A stretch of 26,429 nucleotides of DNA from NCBI GenBank assembly GCA_023414975.1, contig JAEZMI010000050.1, positions 1 through 26,429 of the forward strand. Reading direction: 5' to 3'. The notes beneath the pieces were generated by a model, which worked only from the letters and a program-made list of their open reading frames with translations, ran no database searches and was not told the DNA's origin. How positions within the stretch are numbered: the stretch's first letter is position 1; each line of letters starts with the position of its first letter. This document shows, piece after piece, positions 16,768 to 25,175 of this stretch. The DNA comes from Pseudomonadota bacterium (GTDB lineage Bacteria; Pseudomonadota; Alphaproteobacteria; Rhizobiales; Xanthobacteraceae). Both the position numbers and the translations under genes were made by a program.

Positions 16768-17730
16768 ATGAACAGCCCTCGCACACCAACCGCCGGCACA
16801 GCCGAGGGCCATTATCGGGACCTGATCGCCCGCGCGGCCGCCCTCGGGCCGTTGCGCACCGCAATCGCCCACCCTTGCGATGAATCGGCACTCCGCAGCG
16901 CGCTGGATGCCGCCAATGCCGGCCTGATCGGGCCGATCCTGGTCGGGCCACAGGCGCGCATCACCGCCCTCGCACGGGAACACGGGCTCGATCTTGCCGG
17001 CCTCACCCTGATGGACGCGCCGCACAGCGTCGCCTCCGCCGCACGCGCGGTGGAACTGGTGCGCACGGGCGAGGCGAGCCTGTTGATGAAGGGCAGCCTG
17101 CACAGCGACGAGCTGCTGGCCGCGATCACCGCCCGCGACGCCGGCCTTCGGACCGGGCGGCGCATCAGCCACGTCTTCGTCATGGACGTGCCGTCTTATC
17201 CCGAGCCGCTTTTCGTCACGGACGCCGCCGTCAACATTTTCCCGGACCTCGCCGCCAAGCGCGACATCGTGCAGAACGCCATAGACCTGCATCTGGGGCT
17301 CGGCCTCGGGCGCCCGCGTGTGGCGATCCTTTCGGCGGTGGAGACCGTCACCACCAGCATCCCCTCCACCATCGATGCGGCCGCCCTGTGCAAGATGGCC
17401 GACCGGGGCCAGATCACCGGCGCCGAGCTCGACGGCCCGCTGGCGATGGACAACGCCATTTCCCTTGAGGCCGCCCGCATCAAGGGCCTGACCTCTCCGG
17501 TTGCCGGCCGGGCGCAGATTCTTGTCGCGCCGGACCTCGAAGCGGGCAACATGCTGGCGAAGAACCTCACCTTCATGGCTGGGGCCGACGCCGCCGGGCT
17601 CGTGCTCGGCGCCCGCGTGCCGGTGATCCTGACGAGCCGCGCTGACACGCTGAAAACCCGCCTCGCCTCCTGCGCGGTCGCGGTTCTCTATGCCGATGCC
17701 CGGCTGCGCCAGCCGGGGCTGGGAGGCTGA
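16768..17730 (+). CDS. Phosphate acetyltransferase / butyryltransferase family enzyme
   Basis: The 320-residue enzyme belongs to the phosphotransacetylase family (PF01515) and should interconvert acetyl-CoA and acetyl phosphate (or a short-chain acyl analogue). Recognisable segments are LLMKGSLHSDELL, HVFVMDVPSYPEPLFVTDAA, VAILSAVETVTTSIPST, ITGAELDGPLAMDNAIS and the C-terminal LVLGARVPVILTSRADT, the characteristic GARVPV-x-LTSRAD end. The length matches the short phosphobutyryltransferase-like type, without the MaoC-like extension or the DRTGG regulatory domain found in longer Pta proteins. The ATG at 16768 has AAGGAA 5 nt upstream; the frame opens at 16729 but those residues are not family-like. 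ackA follows after 3 nt, supporting acetate as the acyl group. Confidence 0.9.
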   Translation: MNSPRTPTAGTAEGHYRDLIARAAALGPLRTAIAHPCDESALRSALDAANAGLIGPILVGPQARITALAREHGLDLAGLTLMDAPHSVASAARAVELVRTGEASLLMKGSLHSDELLAAITARDAGLRTGRRISHVFVMDVPSYPEPLFVTDAAVNIFPDLAAKRDIVQNAIDLHLGLGLGRPRVAILSAVETVTTSIPSTIDAAALCKMADRGQITGAELDGPLAMDNAISLEAARIKGLTSPVAGRAQILVAPDLEAGNMLAKNLTFMAGADAAGLVLGARVPVILTSRADTLKTRLASCAVAVLYADARLRQPGLGG

Positions 17731-17733
17731 GCG

Positions 17734-18945
17734 ATGAGCGACGTTCTGTTTGTGGTCAATGCCGGCTCCTCCAGCATCAAGTTCAAGCTCTACCGCGTGG
17801 CGGGGAAGACGCCCGAGGTGATGATCGCCGGCGCGCTCGACGGCATCGGCACCCGCCCGCGCCTGCGCGCCCGCGATGGCAGCGGGCTGAACCTGGTGGA
17901 CCAGTCGTTCGCGCCGCAGGAGATCGCCGGCCCGCACGAGGGCCAGCATGCCATCGGCGATTGGATCACTCCCTTCATCGACGATCATCACCTGATTGGC
18001 GTCGGGCACCGCGTGGTGCATGGCGGGCCGGACTACAGCCATCCCGTCGTCATTGACGACAGCGTGCTGGCGCGGCTGGAGAGCTTCATCCCGTTGGCCC
18101 CCCTGCACCAACTGACCAATATCGGCCCCATCCGCGCCATCCGCCAGCGCCGCCCGGAACTGCCGCAGGTCGCCTGTTTCGACACGGCCTTCCATCGCGG
18201 GCATCCCGAGATTTCCGACCGCTTCGCCCTGCCCCGCGCGCTTTATGAGGATGGCGTCCGGCGCTACGGCTTTCACGGGCTCTCCTATGAATATGTGTCG
18301 GCTCGGCTTCGCGCCATTGATCCGGAAGCTGGCGCAGGCGCCGTCGTGATCGCCCATCTCGGCTCCGGCGCCTCGGCGTGCGCGCTGAAGGGCGGGCGAA
18401 GCCAGGATTCGACCATGAGCTTCACGGCGCTTGACGGCCTGCCGATGGGCACGCGCTGCGGCGCGCTGGATGCCGGCGTCGTCCTGCATCTCATCGAGCA
18501 GAAGGGCATGAGCCCGGCCGAGGTCGGCCATTTGCTCTACCACGACAGCGGACTGAAGGGCCTGTCGGGGGTGAGCAGCGACATGCGCGAGCTTCTCGCC
18601 AGCCCAGCCCCGGAAGCCGCGCTGGCGGTGGACTATTTCTGCCTCAAGGTCGCGCAGGCGGTCGCCCAATTCGCGGTAACGCTCGGCGGGCTGGACGCCC
18701 TCGTCTTCACCGCGGGCATCGGCGAACGGTCCGCCCCGGTCCGGGCGCGCATATCCGCGAAGCTCGCCCTGCTGGGGGTACGGCTTGACGAGACGGCCAA
18801 CAGCCAGGCGGGCGACGCGCCGCAGGGCAGCCGCATCGATACCGCCGATGCCGGCGTCCGCGTCTTCGTCATCCCGACCGATGAAGAAGCCATGATCGCG
18901 CGCCACACCATAGGCCTGCTCGAAGAGAGAAGGCCTAAGGGCTAG
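17734..18945 (+). CDS. ackA: Acetate kinase
   Basis: AckA interconverts acetyl phosphate plus ADP with acetate plus ATP, pairing with the upstream phosphotransacetylase. The 403-residue length is normal. Family motifs are LFVVNAGSSSIKFKLY (5-20), GHRVVHGG (active-site Arg), ACFDTAFH (catalytic Asp), YGFHGLSYEYV (His), HLGSGASACALKGGRSQDSTM (in two family motifs HLGSGASACA and GGRSQDSTM), MGTRCGALDAG (Arg), VFTAGIGERSAPVR and PTDEEAMIARHT (Glu). GGGAGG at the end of pta is well placed for the ATG. The last 11 bases (18935-18945) overlap the 3' end of the convergent gene on the other strand, and there is no terminator between them. Confidence 0.95.
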   Translation: MSDVLFVVNAGSSSIKFKLYRVAGKTPEVMIAGALDGIGTRPRLRARDGSGLNLVDQSFAPQEIAGPHEGQHAIGDWITPFIDDHHLIGVGHRVVHGGPDYSHPVVIDDSVLARLESFIPLAPLHQLTNIGPIRAIRQRRPELPQVACFDTAFHRGHPEISDRFALPRALYEDGVRRYGFHGLSYEYVSARLRAIDPEAGAGAVVIAHLGSGASACALKGGRSQDSTMSFTALDGLPMGTRCGALDAGVVLHLIEQKGMSPAEVGHLLYHDSGLKGLSGVSSDMRELLASPAPEAALAVDYFCLKVAQAVAQFAVTLGGLDALVFTAGIGERSAPVRARISAKLALLGVRLDETANSQAGDAPQGSRIDTADAGVRVFVIPTDEEAMIARHTIGLLEERRPKG

Positions 18946-19600
18946 ATCTCGGCGGACCGTAGGCGCGCCCGTCGGCCTCAACTTGCTTGCGGACCTGAGC
19001 CGGCACTCGCTGGATGAGCTGGTACCATTCCCAACCGAACCGGCTATTGAGGCTCAACATGAGACGCAGCTGGTAGAAGAATTGACGCTTCAGTTCGTCC
19101 GGCGCCTCGGGCCAGATCGCGAGAAGAAAAGCCAGGCGCCGCTTCACCGCCTCCATCTCACGCGGCGCAACCAGCGACGACATCTTCCAGGCCTCATACG
19201 CCAAAGCGGGGTTTGACGCGGCCCAGCTTGCGGTGGCGAGGCTCATCCACGCCGAAGCGTCCACTGGACTAACCATCAAGACCGAGGCGGCCTCGCGCTG
19301 AATCTGCGCGGGAGATCCGCTCATGGCCTGCGTGAGGCTCAGGCTCATCTGCCGCGCGCGGCTGCGCACGCCCGGCGTCTCCGCCCACGCCTGAAGTTCG
19401 CTGCGTGCGTCAAAGAGAGGAACGAGCGTCTCGGCAGTCCAATACTCGCCAGCTAGAAGCGCCTGTGCTCTGCCTTCCAGCGCCTGGAATCGCCAGAGCT
19501 GCCAGCCTGCGAAAACCAACCCGGCCGACATCGCGATAAGCACCGCCGACATGGCCGTGCTTCCCAGCGTTCGCCGAGTTGTGGTGGCCGCAGGCATCAT
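18935..19600 (-). CDS. Unrecognised membrane-anchored protein in the exopolysaccharide operon
   Basis: I do not recognise this 221-residue protein. It has a short basic N-terminus (TTTRRTLG), one probable membrane helix at about residues 16-34 (AMSAVLIAMSAGLVFAGW), and a soluble part likely in the periplasm. The soluble part has Ala- and Trp-rich helices such as ASAWMSLATASWAASNPALAYEAWKM that look like TPR-type helical pairs, and a Arg/Trp-rich end. Start choice: ATG at 19600, whose ATGA overlaps the stop of the BY-kinase gene (19597-19600); the frame runs further into that gene but in a shadow frame. The coupling suggests a role with the kinase or co-polymerase, for example as an assembly scaffold. 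Its stop lies inside the ackA 3' end on the opposite strand. Confidence 0.7.
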   Translation of the reverse strand: MMPAATTTRRTLGSTAMSAVLIAMSAGLVFAGWQLWRFQALEGRAQALLAGEYWTAETLVPLFDARSELQAWAETPGVRSRARQMSLSLTQAMSGSPAQIQREAASVLMVSPVDASAWMSLATASWAASNPALAYEAWKMSSLVAPREMEAVKRRLAFLLAIWPEAPDELKRQFFYQLRLMLSLNSRFGWEWYQLIQRVPAQVRKQVEADGRAYGPPRSSP

Positions 19601-21816
19601 CCGACGTAATACTTCTTGTAATAGGCTGACGAGTAGTAGGAATAGCGACCATATTTCGGCGTCCGCCGAAGATCGACCATGTTGAAGGCAATCCCGCACA
19701 CCTTCCGGTCGCCGGGAATACGGTCCAGCGAGTGACGGACGAATTCGCGCGCCGTTGTTCCCCAGCGGATCACGAAAACGACCTTGTCGGCCATCCCCGC
19801 GACAACCGCAGCGTCGATGACCGGACCGATTGGCGGGGCATCCAGGATGATAAGATCGAAGCTCTGCCGCAATTGGTCCAGCAGGTGCTGCATACGCGCC
19901 GAACCCAGCAGATCGGGCGGACTTTGCGTCTTGGCGCCCGATCCCAGCACATAGACGCCGGACGCCTTGTCGCGATGGAGTATGCCATCAGACGAGGCCG
20001 TCTGCGCGAGCAATTCGACGAGACCAGGGCGATCGGTCAGACCAAACTGCTGGGAAATCGACGGGCGCCGCAAGTCGCAATCAATAACGAGAGCCCTCTT
20101 GCCTGACGTCGCCGCTGAGACAGCCAGCGCAATCGCCAACGACGTCTTGCCCTCGCCGGGCGAGGCCGATGTGATTTCGACGACCTGAGGCGGATTATCC
20201 ACGTCAGACATTTGTACGCCGGCCCGGAGGCTGCGAACCGATTCACTGAAGCGCGACAAGGGTTTGTCGACGAGATAGCGCACGACGGCGACCTCGCCGC
20301 CTGGCGGCTCGTCGAATTCGGCCCATTCGATGGAGGAAAGCACGGGCAGACCCGTCTGCTCCTCGACTTCTCGAGGGCTCGTAAAGCCAGAATTGAGAAG
20401 ATCGAGCAGGAAAGCAAACCCGACCCCGAGCGCGAGCCCTGCGATGACACCGGCCGCGAGAAACAGCTTCTTCTTAGGAAATGAAGGGGTCGAACTCGGC
20501 AACGCCGGCGTGATGATCCGCGCGTCCTTGATATCGACTTCGGATTGTTCGGACGTCAGCTTCGCCTGAGTGAGAAACGTTTCATAAAGTGTTCGGTTGG
20601 CTTGAGCATCGCGCTCAAGTTCACGCAGACGTATGGTCAGCGCGTTATCGCTACCCGCCTGCCCCGATACAGCCGACACGTTGGCCGCCATCGCATTTGC
20701 GCGAGCCTGCGCGACATCATAATCATTCTTGAGATTGGCTATGATGCGCTCGATTTCAGCATTGATCTGCCGCTCTGTTTCCCTCCTCTCGGCCCTCACA
20801 TTAACAACAAGAGGATGCCGTTCGCCGTAACGGGAGACCAAATCAGCTTCTCGGGCCGAAACGGCCGCGAGCTTGCCTCGAAGATCAGCGACAACGGCAG
20901 ACCTGATGACATCAGGTATCGAATCAACTTTTCCGCCGCTGGCCACAAGATCCCGCGCCTGTTCGTACTTGGCTTTCTTCTCCGCCGCCTCAGTCTGAAT
21001 CTGGACCAGCTCAGCATTGACTTCGGACAATTGCTGCTCGTTAAGCGTCGTCGAACCCACAGCAATCAGCTTGTGTTCATTCCGGAAGGCCACGACGGCC
21101 TCTTCGGATTTACGCAACTGGTCGCGCAAATTGTCGAGGCGCTCGGTGAGCCAGGACGCCGCACGGCGCGCCGCTTCATAGCGATTCTCAAGCTGATCGA
21201 CGATGTACGCATCGGCAATCGCGTTGGCGAGGCGAGCAGATTTGTCCGGATTCTGCGATGTGACGGAGATCGTTATCGTAGACGACCGACCTACCCGCGC
21301 GACATCCATGGCCGCCTTGAGCCGAAAGATTGCTCCGCGAACATCTTCCGGGAGCTTGGATATATCCGGATCATCCTGCCCGCCCGCGCTCGGCGCTCCG
21401 GTTTTACTGTCCTCTGCTTGACGTCCGCCGCCGAACCATCCAGTCACCAAAGACAACAGGGACGGCTTCGCTTTCCCGAACTCAGGGTCTTCGGTCAATT
21501 TTTCGTGCTCGACCACGCGCTTGAGTAAACTCACAGACGTGAGAATTGCCACCTGATCGTCCATGACATTGCTGCCACTGACGATTGGCGACAAATCATC
21601 GCCCAAAGGCCGGCGCGACGACGAATCGAGAAGAACTTCAGCCGTGCTGGTGTAGCGCGGCGTCAATGTCATCAACACAACAAATGTAATTGCAACAAAC
21701 GAAAGCGCAACGACAACGATCATTTTCCAACGGCGCAGGAAAAAATCTATCAGATGATGAAAATTAAACTGGCGGCCTTCCTCGACCTGAGTAAGTTCCG
21801 CGAATTTTCCGTGCAT
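19597..21816 (-). CDS. Polysaccharide co-polymerase / tyrosine autokinase (BY-kinase, Wzc type)
   Basis: The 739-residue inner-membrane protein combines a Wzz-type chain-length domain with a cytoplasmic bacterial tyrosine kinase. The first membrane helix is MIVVVALSFVAITFVVLM (32-49), and the second is near 456-478 (LFLAAGVIAGLALGVGFAFLL). Between them is a long periplasmic coiled-coil region with a GNVR-type end (NRTLYETFLTQAK). The kinase has Walker A ASPGEGKTS (551-559), Walker A' ALVIDCD (575-581), Walker B LIILDAPP (655-662), and a tail with eight tyrosines between 722 and 737, the expected autophosphorylation cluster. Fusion in one chain is the proteobacterial form. It is transcribed away from the export lipoprotein gene, and its stop overlaps the start of the next gene by four bases. 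Confidence 0.94.
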   Translation of the reverse strand: MHGKFAELTQVEEGRQFNFHHLIDFFLRRWKMIVVVALSFVAITFVVLMTLTPRYTSTAEVLLDSSSRRPLGDDLSPIVSGSNVMDDQVAILTSVSLLKRVVEHEKLTEDPEFGKAKPSLLSLVTGWFGGGRQAEDSKTGAPSAGGQDDPDISKLPEDVRGAIFRLKAAMDVARVGRSSTITISVTSQNPDKSARLANAIADAYIVDQLENRYEAARRAASWLTERLDNLRDQLRKSEEAVVAFRNEHKLIAVGSTTLNEQQLSEVNAELVQIQTEAAEKKAKYEQARDLVASGGKVDSIPDVIRSAVVADLRGKLAAVSAREADLVSRYGERHPLVVNVRAERRETERQINAEIERIIANLKNDYDVAQARANAMAANVSAVSGQAGSDNALTIRLRELERDAQANRTLYETFLTQAKLTSEQSEVDIKDARIITPALPSSTPSFPKKKLFLAAGVIAGLALGVGFAFLLDLLNSGFTSPREVEEQTGLPVLSSIEWAEFDEPPGGEVAVVRYLVDKPLSRFSESVRSLRAGVQMSDVDNPPQVVEITSASPGEGKTSLAIALAVSAATSGKRALVIDCDLRRPSISQQFGLTDRPGLVELLAQTASSDGILHRDKASGVYVLGSGAKTQSPPDLLGSARMQHLLDQLRQSFDLIILDAPPIGPVIDAAVVAGMADKVVFVIRWGTTAREFVRHSLDRIPGDRKVCGIAFNMVDLRRTPKYGRYSYYSSAYYKKYYVG

Positions 21817-22068
21817 GTGAGATCACCTACGATGTCGGATAGCGCCTCAGCCGGATAGATGACGGCTATCACTCAGACACACGCCCCTGCATGACGCATT
21901 TGCATTATATCCGCAACGTCTGCGATTCATAGAGACGCTGTCCAACCACAGTGCTATAAAAACACACTTTTCACATAATGAGATTCACTCGGATAGTTTC
22001 CAGTTGAAGCGCGAGAGTGTTTGAAAATACACTTCTCGTTTGGACGGACAAATGGACTTCAGGGTATC
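21817..22068. promoter_or_regulatory. AT-rich divergent control region of the exopolysaccharide genes
   Basis: This 252-nt region separates the divergent BY-kinase and export lipoprotein genes and is clearly AT-richer than the rest of the window. AGTGT-N8-ACACT (22016-22033) is a short palindrome lying between and across a candidate rightward promoter, TTGAAG (22004-22009), an 18-nt spacer and TACACT (22028-22033). Related CACACTTTT and TATAAA strings lie at about 21955-21972. AGGTGA precedes the leftward kinase ATG. No gene is apparent. The identity of any regulator is unknown. Confidence 0.4.
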
Positions 22069-22686
22069 ATGATGAGCGTACTGAGTAAATTGGCGCAGAC
22101 CAACTCGATCATGACATTGAATGGTACACGGCGTTCTTTGCTGATCGGCATCGGAGCCAGTTTGCTGGCGGGATGCACGTCGGCGCCAAGCAGCCCTCCA
22201 ACAGAGGCTGGCACGTCACAGACACCGCCGGAGTATGTGCTTGGCACAGGCGATCGCCTTCGCCTTACGGTCTTCAATGAACCGACACTGTCCGGCGAAT
22301 TCGAAATCGACGCGTCCGGAGATATTTCCATCCCGCTGATCGGAAGCATCAAGGCCGCCGGAATAACGCAGCGACAGCTCGAGCAGGCCATCGCGGCGAA
22401 ACTCGCCGCTGGATATATGCGTGATCCACGCGTCAATATCGAGATGCTCAAATATCGGCCATTCTATATACTCGGCGAAGTCCAGAAAGCTGGTGAGTAT
22501 CAGTATCGTAACGGCATGAATGTCATTGGGGCCGTTGCTGTCGCCGGTGGATTCACCTATCGCGCCAATGATCAGACGGTCCTCATTCGACGCGCCGGCG
22601 ATACCAAGGAAGTCTCCTATCCCGTTGCGACCACGACGATGGTTTATCCCGGGGATATCGTGCGCGTTTCCGAACGTCTCTTCTGA
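22069..22686 (+). CDS. Short polysaccharide export lipoprotein (OPX/Wza-like, single SLBB)
   Basis: The 205-residue protein is an OPX-type polysaccharide export lipoprotein. A signal peptide with twin Arg (GTRRSLLIGIGASLLAGC) ends in lipobox LLAGC at Cys36. A poly-export domain follows (about 54-125; YVLGTGDRLRLTVFNEP, GDISIPLIGSIKAAG), then a single SLBB domain (about 129-180; FYILGEVQKAGEYQY). The protein ends VYPGDIVRVSERLF and lacks the C-terminal amphipathic helix that forms the outer-membrane pore of E. coli Wza (about 360 residues). Start is uncertain: ATG at 22069 has AGGG nearby. The TTG at 22021 and the ATG at 22111, which would give a shorter signal peptide, are alternatives. It is divergent from the BY-kinase and convergent with the Wzy-type gene. 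Confidence 0.88.
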   Translation: MMSVLSKLAQTNSIMTLNGTRRSLLIGIGASLLAGCTSAPSSPPTEAGTSQTPPEYVLGTGDRLRLTVFNEPTLSGEFEIDASGDISIPLIGSIKAAGITQRQLEQAIAAKLAAGYMRDPRVNIEMLKYRPFYILGEVQKAGEYQYRNGMNVIGAVAVAGGFTYRANDQTVLIRRAGDTKEVSYPVATTTMVYPGDIVRVSERLF

Positions 22687-22707
22687 TATCCGTCACGATG
22701 GTGCGGA

Positions 22708-22746
22708 CGACGCAGACGTCGAACCTGCGTCGCGCCGCTTCTTTTT
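22708..22746 (+). terminator. Probable terminator after the export lipoprotein gene
   Basis: CGACGCAG (22708-22715) and CTGCGTCG (22725-22732) form a perfect 8-bp stem with a 9-nt loop, followed a few bases later by CTTCTTTTT. It lies 22 nt past the stop and just before the end of the convergent Wzy-type gene. The T-tract is offset from the stem by about seven bases, which weakens the call. Confidence 0.6.
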
Positions 22747-22750
22747 CCAA

Positions 22751-24334
22751 TCAACATGTTGTGTCGATACGTCGACTCCAGCTTTGCGCAAGGCCTGCGC
22801 CCATCAGAGCCCAGTACAAAAGTGCAACGCCCTGCATCTGCACGCTGAAGTCGAACAAGGCATGCCCCAGCACCGTCACACTTGCGGAAAGCGCGATCAA
22901 GCTGAGCATGGGCAAATTTTGGCAGCAGGCGGCGTTTCTAAATATTTTGATTATAGCCCCGCCTACCAGCATGGCCACGACGATGACTGACGGAATTCCC
23001 GCTTCAAAAGCGATTTCTATGTATGTATTGTGGGCATAATTCCAAAACTGGTCGATGAGTATATCAGTCCTATACTGGGGGTATATGTTCGAGAAACTGC
23101 CATAGCCAAACCCCGTCCAAGGCTGATCCAGGGTCGCGCGAATGGCGTTAATATAGGCGGCAAATCGCAGTTCAAGATCTTCCGGTCCGGCTTCGGCCCG
23201 CTCCGCGACCTCCGCGCCATAGACCATCAGCCCAAGCGCAGCGGTCGATAGCAACACAGCGGCCGCAATGATGGAGAAACGATGGGCTCGGCCAAGAAGG
23301 GTGACCAGAGCCAAAAGGCAGCAAACGCCCGCTAAGGACCAGATCGTGCCGGCCCGCGAGCCGCTCCATAAAAGCGCGACGAGGATGACGAGCATCGGCA
23401 CCACGAGTGGCAAACTTCGTTGCCAGATCCGCTCCAGCATTTCGACTGAGCGGTAGCTGAGCGTCGGCGCACGAGATGCCCTCCCTTCGCCCGCTCCTCT
23501 CAAAAGCAAGCCACAAGCGACCACCAGGCCAATCCCGGCGAAGGTCGCGAAGCTGTTACGGTTTACAAAGGTGGACGTGGCGAAATCGAGATAATGCCTC
23601 TTCGGACCCCATAGTCCCTGGGTCGGAAAGAACAGACGCTGCATGATGCCAAAGATGGCGTAAGCCGTCACCACGACAACGATTCCCGCGGCAAATGCCT
23701 TGGCGCGCTGACTGTCGCGGCAGAGCTGTAAGCCCAAGTAGAACGCAGCCGCATTAGACACGAGGCGGATGAGACCCAACCACCCTTCATCCGGAACGAC
23801 GGAGATTGATCCACGAAACGCGGCATCTGACTCCCCATTGGACGGCCATTGCGAAAGCGCCTGCTGCGCCAATTCCCAAAAAGGACTGTGCCAGCTTGCG
23901 GGCGTCCATGGGACAGCCTGAAGGACGATCCAGGCTAGAACCGCTCCGAACAGCGCCGCCATCCACCAAATGCGCTTCAGAGCGACAGCTCGCGCGCCTC
24001 CGGAGACGATCAACCCGAGTTCGAACATGATCAGCAATATGCCGAAAGCCATGCCGTTCGCGGCCCAGCTCAACATCCGATTGCCGCCGTAATACAGAGG
24101 CGCAGAAGCCAAAGCGGCGATCAACAGCAGCAGCAGAAAGTCGTTGAGGCTCTCCGCCGTCGTCCGACGCCGAAGGAAGCGTCGGCCCGAGCCCCCCTTC
24201 GGATGCCCGCTTTGGCTTTCGGGAACGTCCGCGCCGCGATATGCGGCAGGCCCCTGAGCACGCCGCGTGACCCTGCCGTCATGCCCGCGATTGCGGCGCA
24301 AGGGCTTGGGCGCATCATCCGGCTCCGGTCTCAT
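22751..24334 (-). CDS. O-antigen ligase / Wzy polymerase-family membrane protein
   Basis: The 527-residue integral membrane protein has roughly 10-12 hydrophobic segments and the Wzy_C (PF04932) features: FVNRNSFATFAGIG (256-269), LWSGSRAGTIWSL (322-334), and the large periplasmic loop with GFGYGSF (408-414) and AHNTYIEIAFEAGI (434-447). In an exopolysaccharide locus with a BY-kinase and export lipoprotein it is most simply the Wzy-type polymerase of repeat units; ligase activity cannot be excluded by sequence. An unusual Arg/Gly/Pro-rich cytosolic tail of about 60 residues precedes the first helix. The start at 24334 is supported by a four-base ATGA overlap with the stop of the upstream phosphatase gene. 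Confidence 0.88.
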   Translation of the reverse strand: MRPEPDDAPKPLRRNRGHDGRVTRRAQGPAAYRGADVPESQSGHPKGGSGRRFLRRRTTAESLNDFLLLLLIAALASAPLYYGGNRMLSWAANGMAFGILLIMFELGLIVSGGARAVALKRIWWMAALFGAVLAWIVLQAVPWTPASWHSPFWELAQQALSQWPSNGESDAAFRGSISVVPDEGWLGLIRLVSNAAAFYLGLQLCRDSQRAKAFAAGIVVVVTAYAIFGIMQRLFFPTQGLWGPKRHYLDFATSTFVNRNSFATFAGIGLVVACGLLLRGAGEGRASRAPTLSYRSVEMLERIWQRSLPLVVPMLVILVALLWSGSRAGTIWSLAGVCCLLALVTLLGRAHRFSIIAAAVLLSTAALGLMVYGAEVAERAEAGPEDLELRFAAYINAIRATLDQPWTGFGYGSFSNIYPQYRTDILIDQFWNYAHNTYIEIAFEAGIPSVIVVAMLVGGAIIKIFRNAACCQNLPMLSLIALSASVTVLGHALFDFSVQMQGVALLYWALMGAGLAQSWSRRIDTTC

Positions 24335-25098
24335 GTCTGGAGAAACCGAACGCTAGCGCCCTCAAGCACGACGCATGTCAGGCGCTGGGTGAGATAAGCG
24401 CCCGTGTCGATGTTGATGCGGTTTGCCAGCACCTCAGGCTGCATAACGGGCGTATGGCCATGGACGACGCGCTTGCCATGATCAGCGTCCGAGTCAGTGA
24501 AGATGTCACGAATCCAGATCAGATCGTCGTCATCCTGCTGATCGAGCGGAATACCCGGCCTTACGCCGGCGTGACAAAAGAAATAGTCGCCAACGCTATA
24601 GCTTGACGGCAGATGACGTAAAAAATCGATATGGTGCGCCGGGAAGGCACGCGCCACGGTCGCGCCCAACTCGTGCAGGCGCCCGTCCATCTGAAAATCG
24701 CGGGCCACCACGCCATATGAGAAGAGTGTTTCGACACCGCCATTTGCCAGCCAAGCGCTCCAGTCCGCTCGGCCGTCCAGAGCCTCAAGGAACATGGATT
24801 CGTGGTTTCCCTTGAGGCAAATCCAGCCCGAGGACTTTTGTCCCTCGCTCAGGCACTCGATCACCGCCCGGGAGTCGCTGCCACGGTCGAGGTAATCGCC
24901 TAGAAAAACCAGCAGATGAGCGGCCCCGGAGCTATCGAGTTCGATCTGCTCCAGCAGTCGCGCAAGGAGGTCGTACCGCCCGTGGATATCGCCGATGCCG
25001 TAAACGCGGCGGCCGTCCGGTATCACAGCGGAAGAGGTCTTTGAGGGAGACGGAAAGAAGCGCGATAACAATGCGCGGCTGGCGGCAATAAAGTTCAT
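24331..25098 (-). CDS. PPP-family metallophosphatase (Ser/Thr/Tyr phosphatase-like)
   Basis: The 255-residue protein has every metal and phosphate motif of the PPP phosphoesterase family (PF00149): GDIHG (36-40), GDYLDRG (67-73), GNHE (97-100), His176 in FCHAG, and GHTP (214-217). Bacterial relatives such as PrpA/PrpB and lambda phosphatase act on Ser/Thr and sometimes Tyr phosphate, while ApaH cleaves Ap4A; the DYLDRG motif is common to them. I chose the ATG at 25098 instead of the TTG one codon earlier; the Shine-Dalgarno is weak. Four-base coupling to the Wzy-type gene and a 77-nt gap after the beta-barrel gene place it within the exopolysaccharide operon. Countering the BY-kinase is a plausible role, inferred from context. 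Confidence 0.88.
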   Translation of the reverse strand: MNFIAASRALLSRFFPSPSKTSSAVIPDGRRVYGIGDIHGRYDLLARLLEQIELDSSGAAHLLVFLGDYLDRGSDSRAVIECLSEGQKSSGWICLKGNHESMFLEALDGRADWSAWLANGGVETLFSYGVVARDFQMDGRLHELGATVARAFPAHHIDFLRHLPSSYSVGDYFFCHAGVRPGIPLDQQDDDDLIWIRDIFTDSDADHGKRVVHGHTPVMQPEVLANRINIDTGAYLTQRLTCVVLEGASVRFLQT

Positions 25099-25175
25099 CA
25101 AACTTAAGCCCGCCAGCCACGCCTTTTAGTTCGGACATCGCCAAGGACGCTCAATGGCTTCCTTGCTGATCGTCC

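Noticed and set aside
16747..18981. Open frame of 744 codons on the minus strand
   Set aside because: It is antisense to pta and ackA, both clearly recognised, and shows no domain or signal.
22021..22068. TTG start for the export lipoprotein
   Set aside because: It overlaps the palindrome and candidate -10 and would push the lipobox to residue 52, too far for a normal signal peptide.
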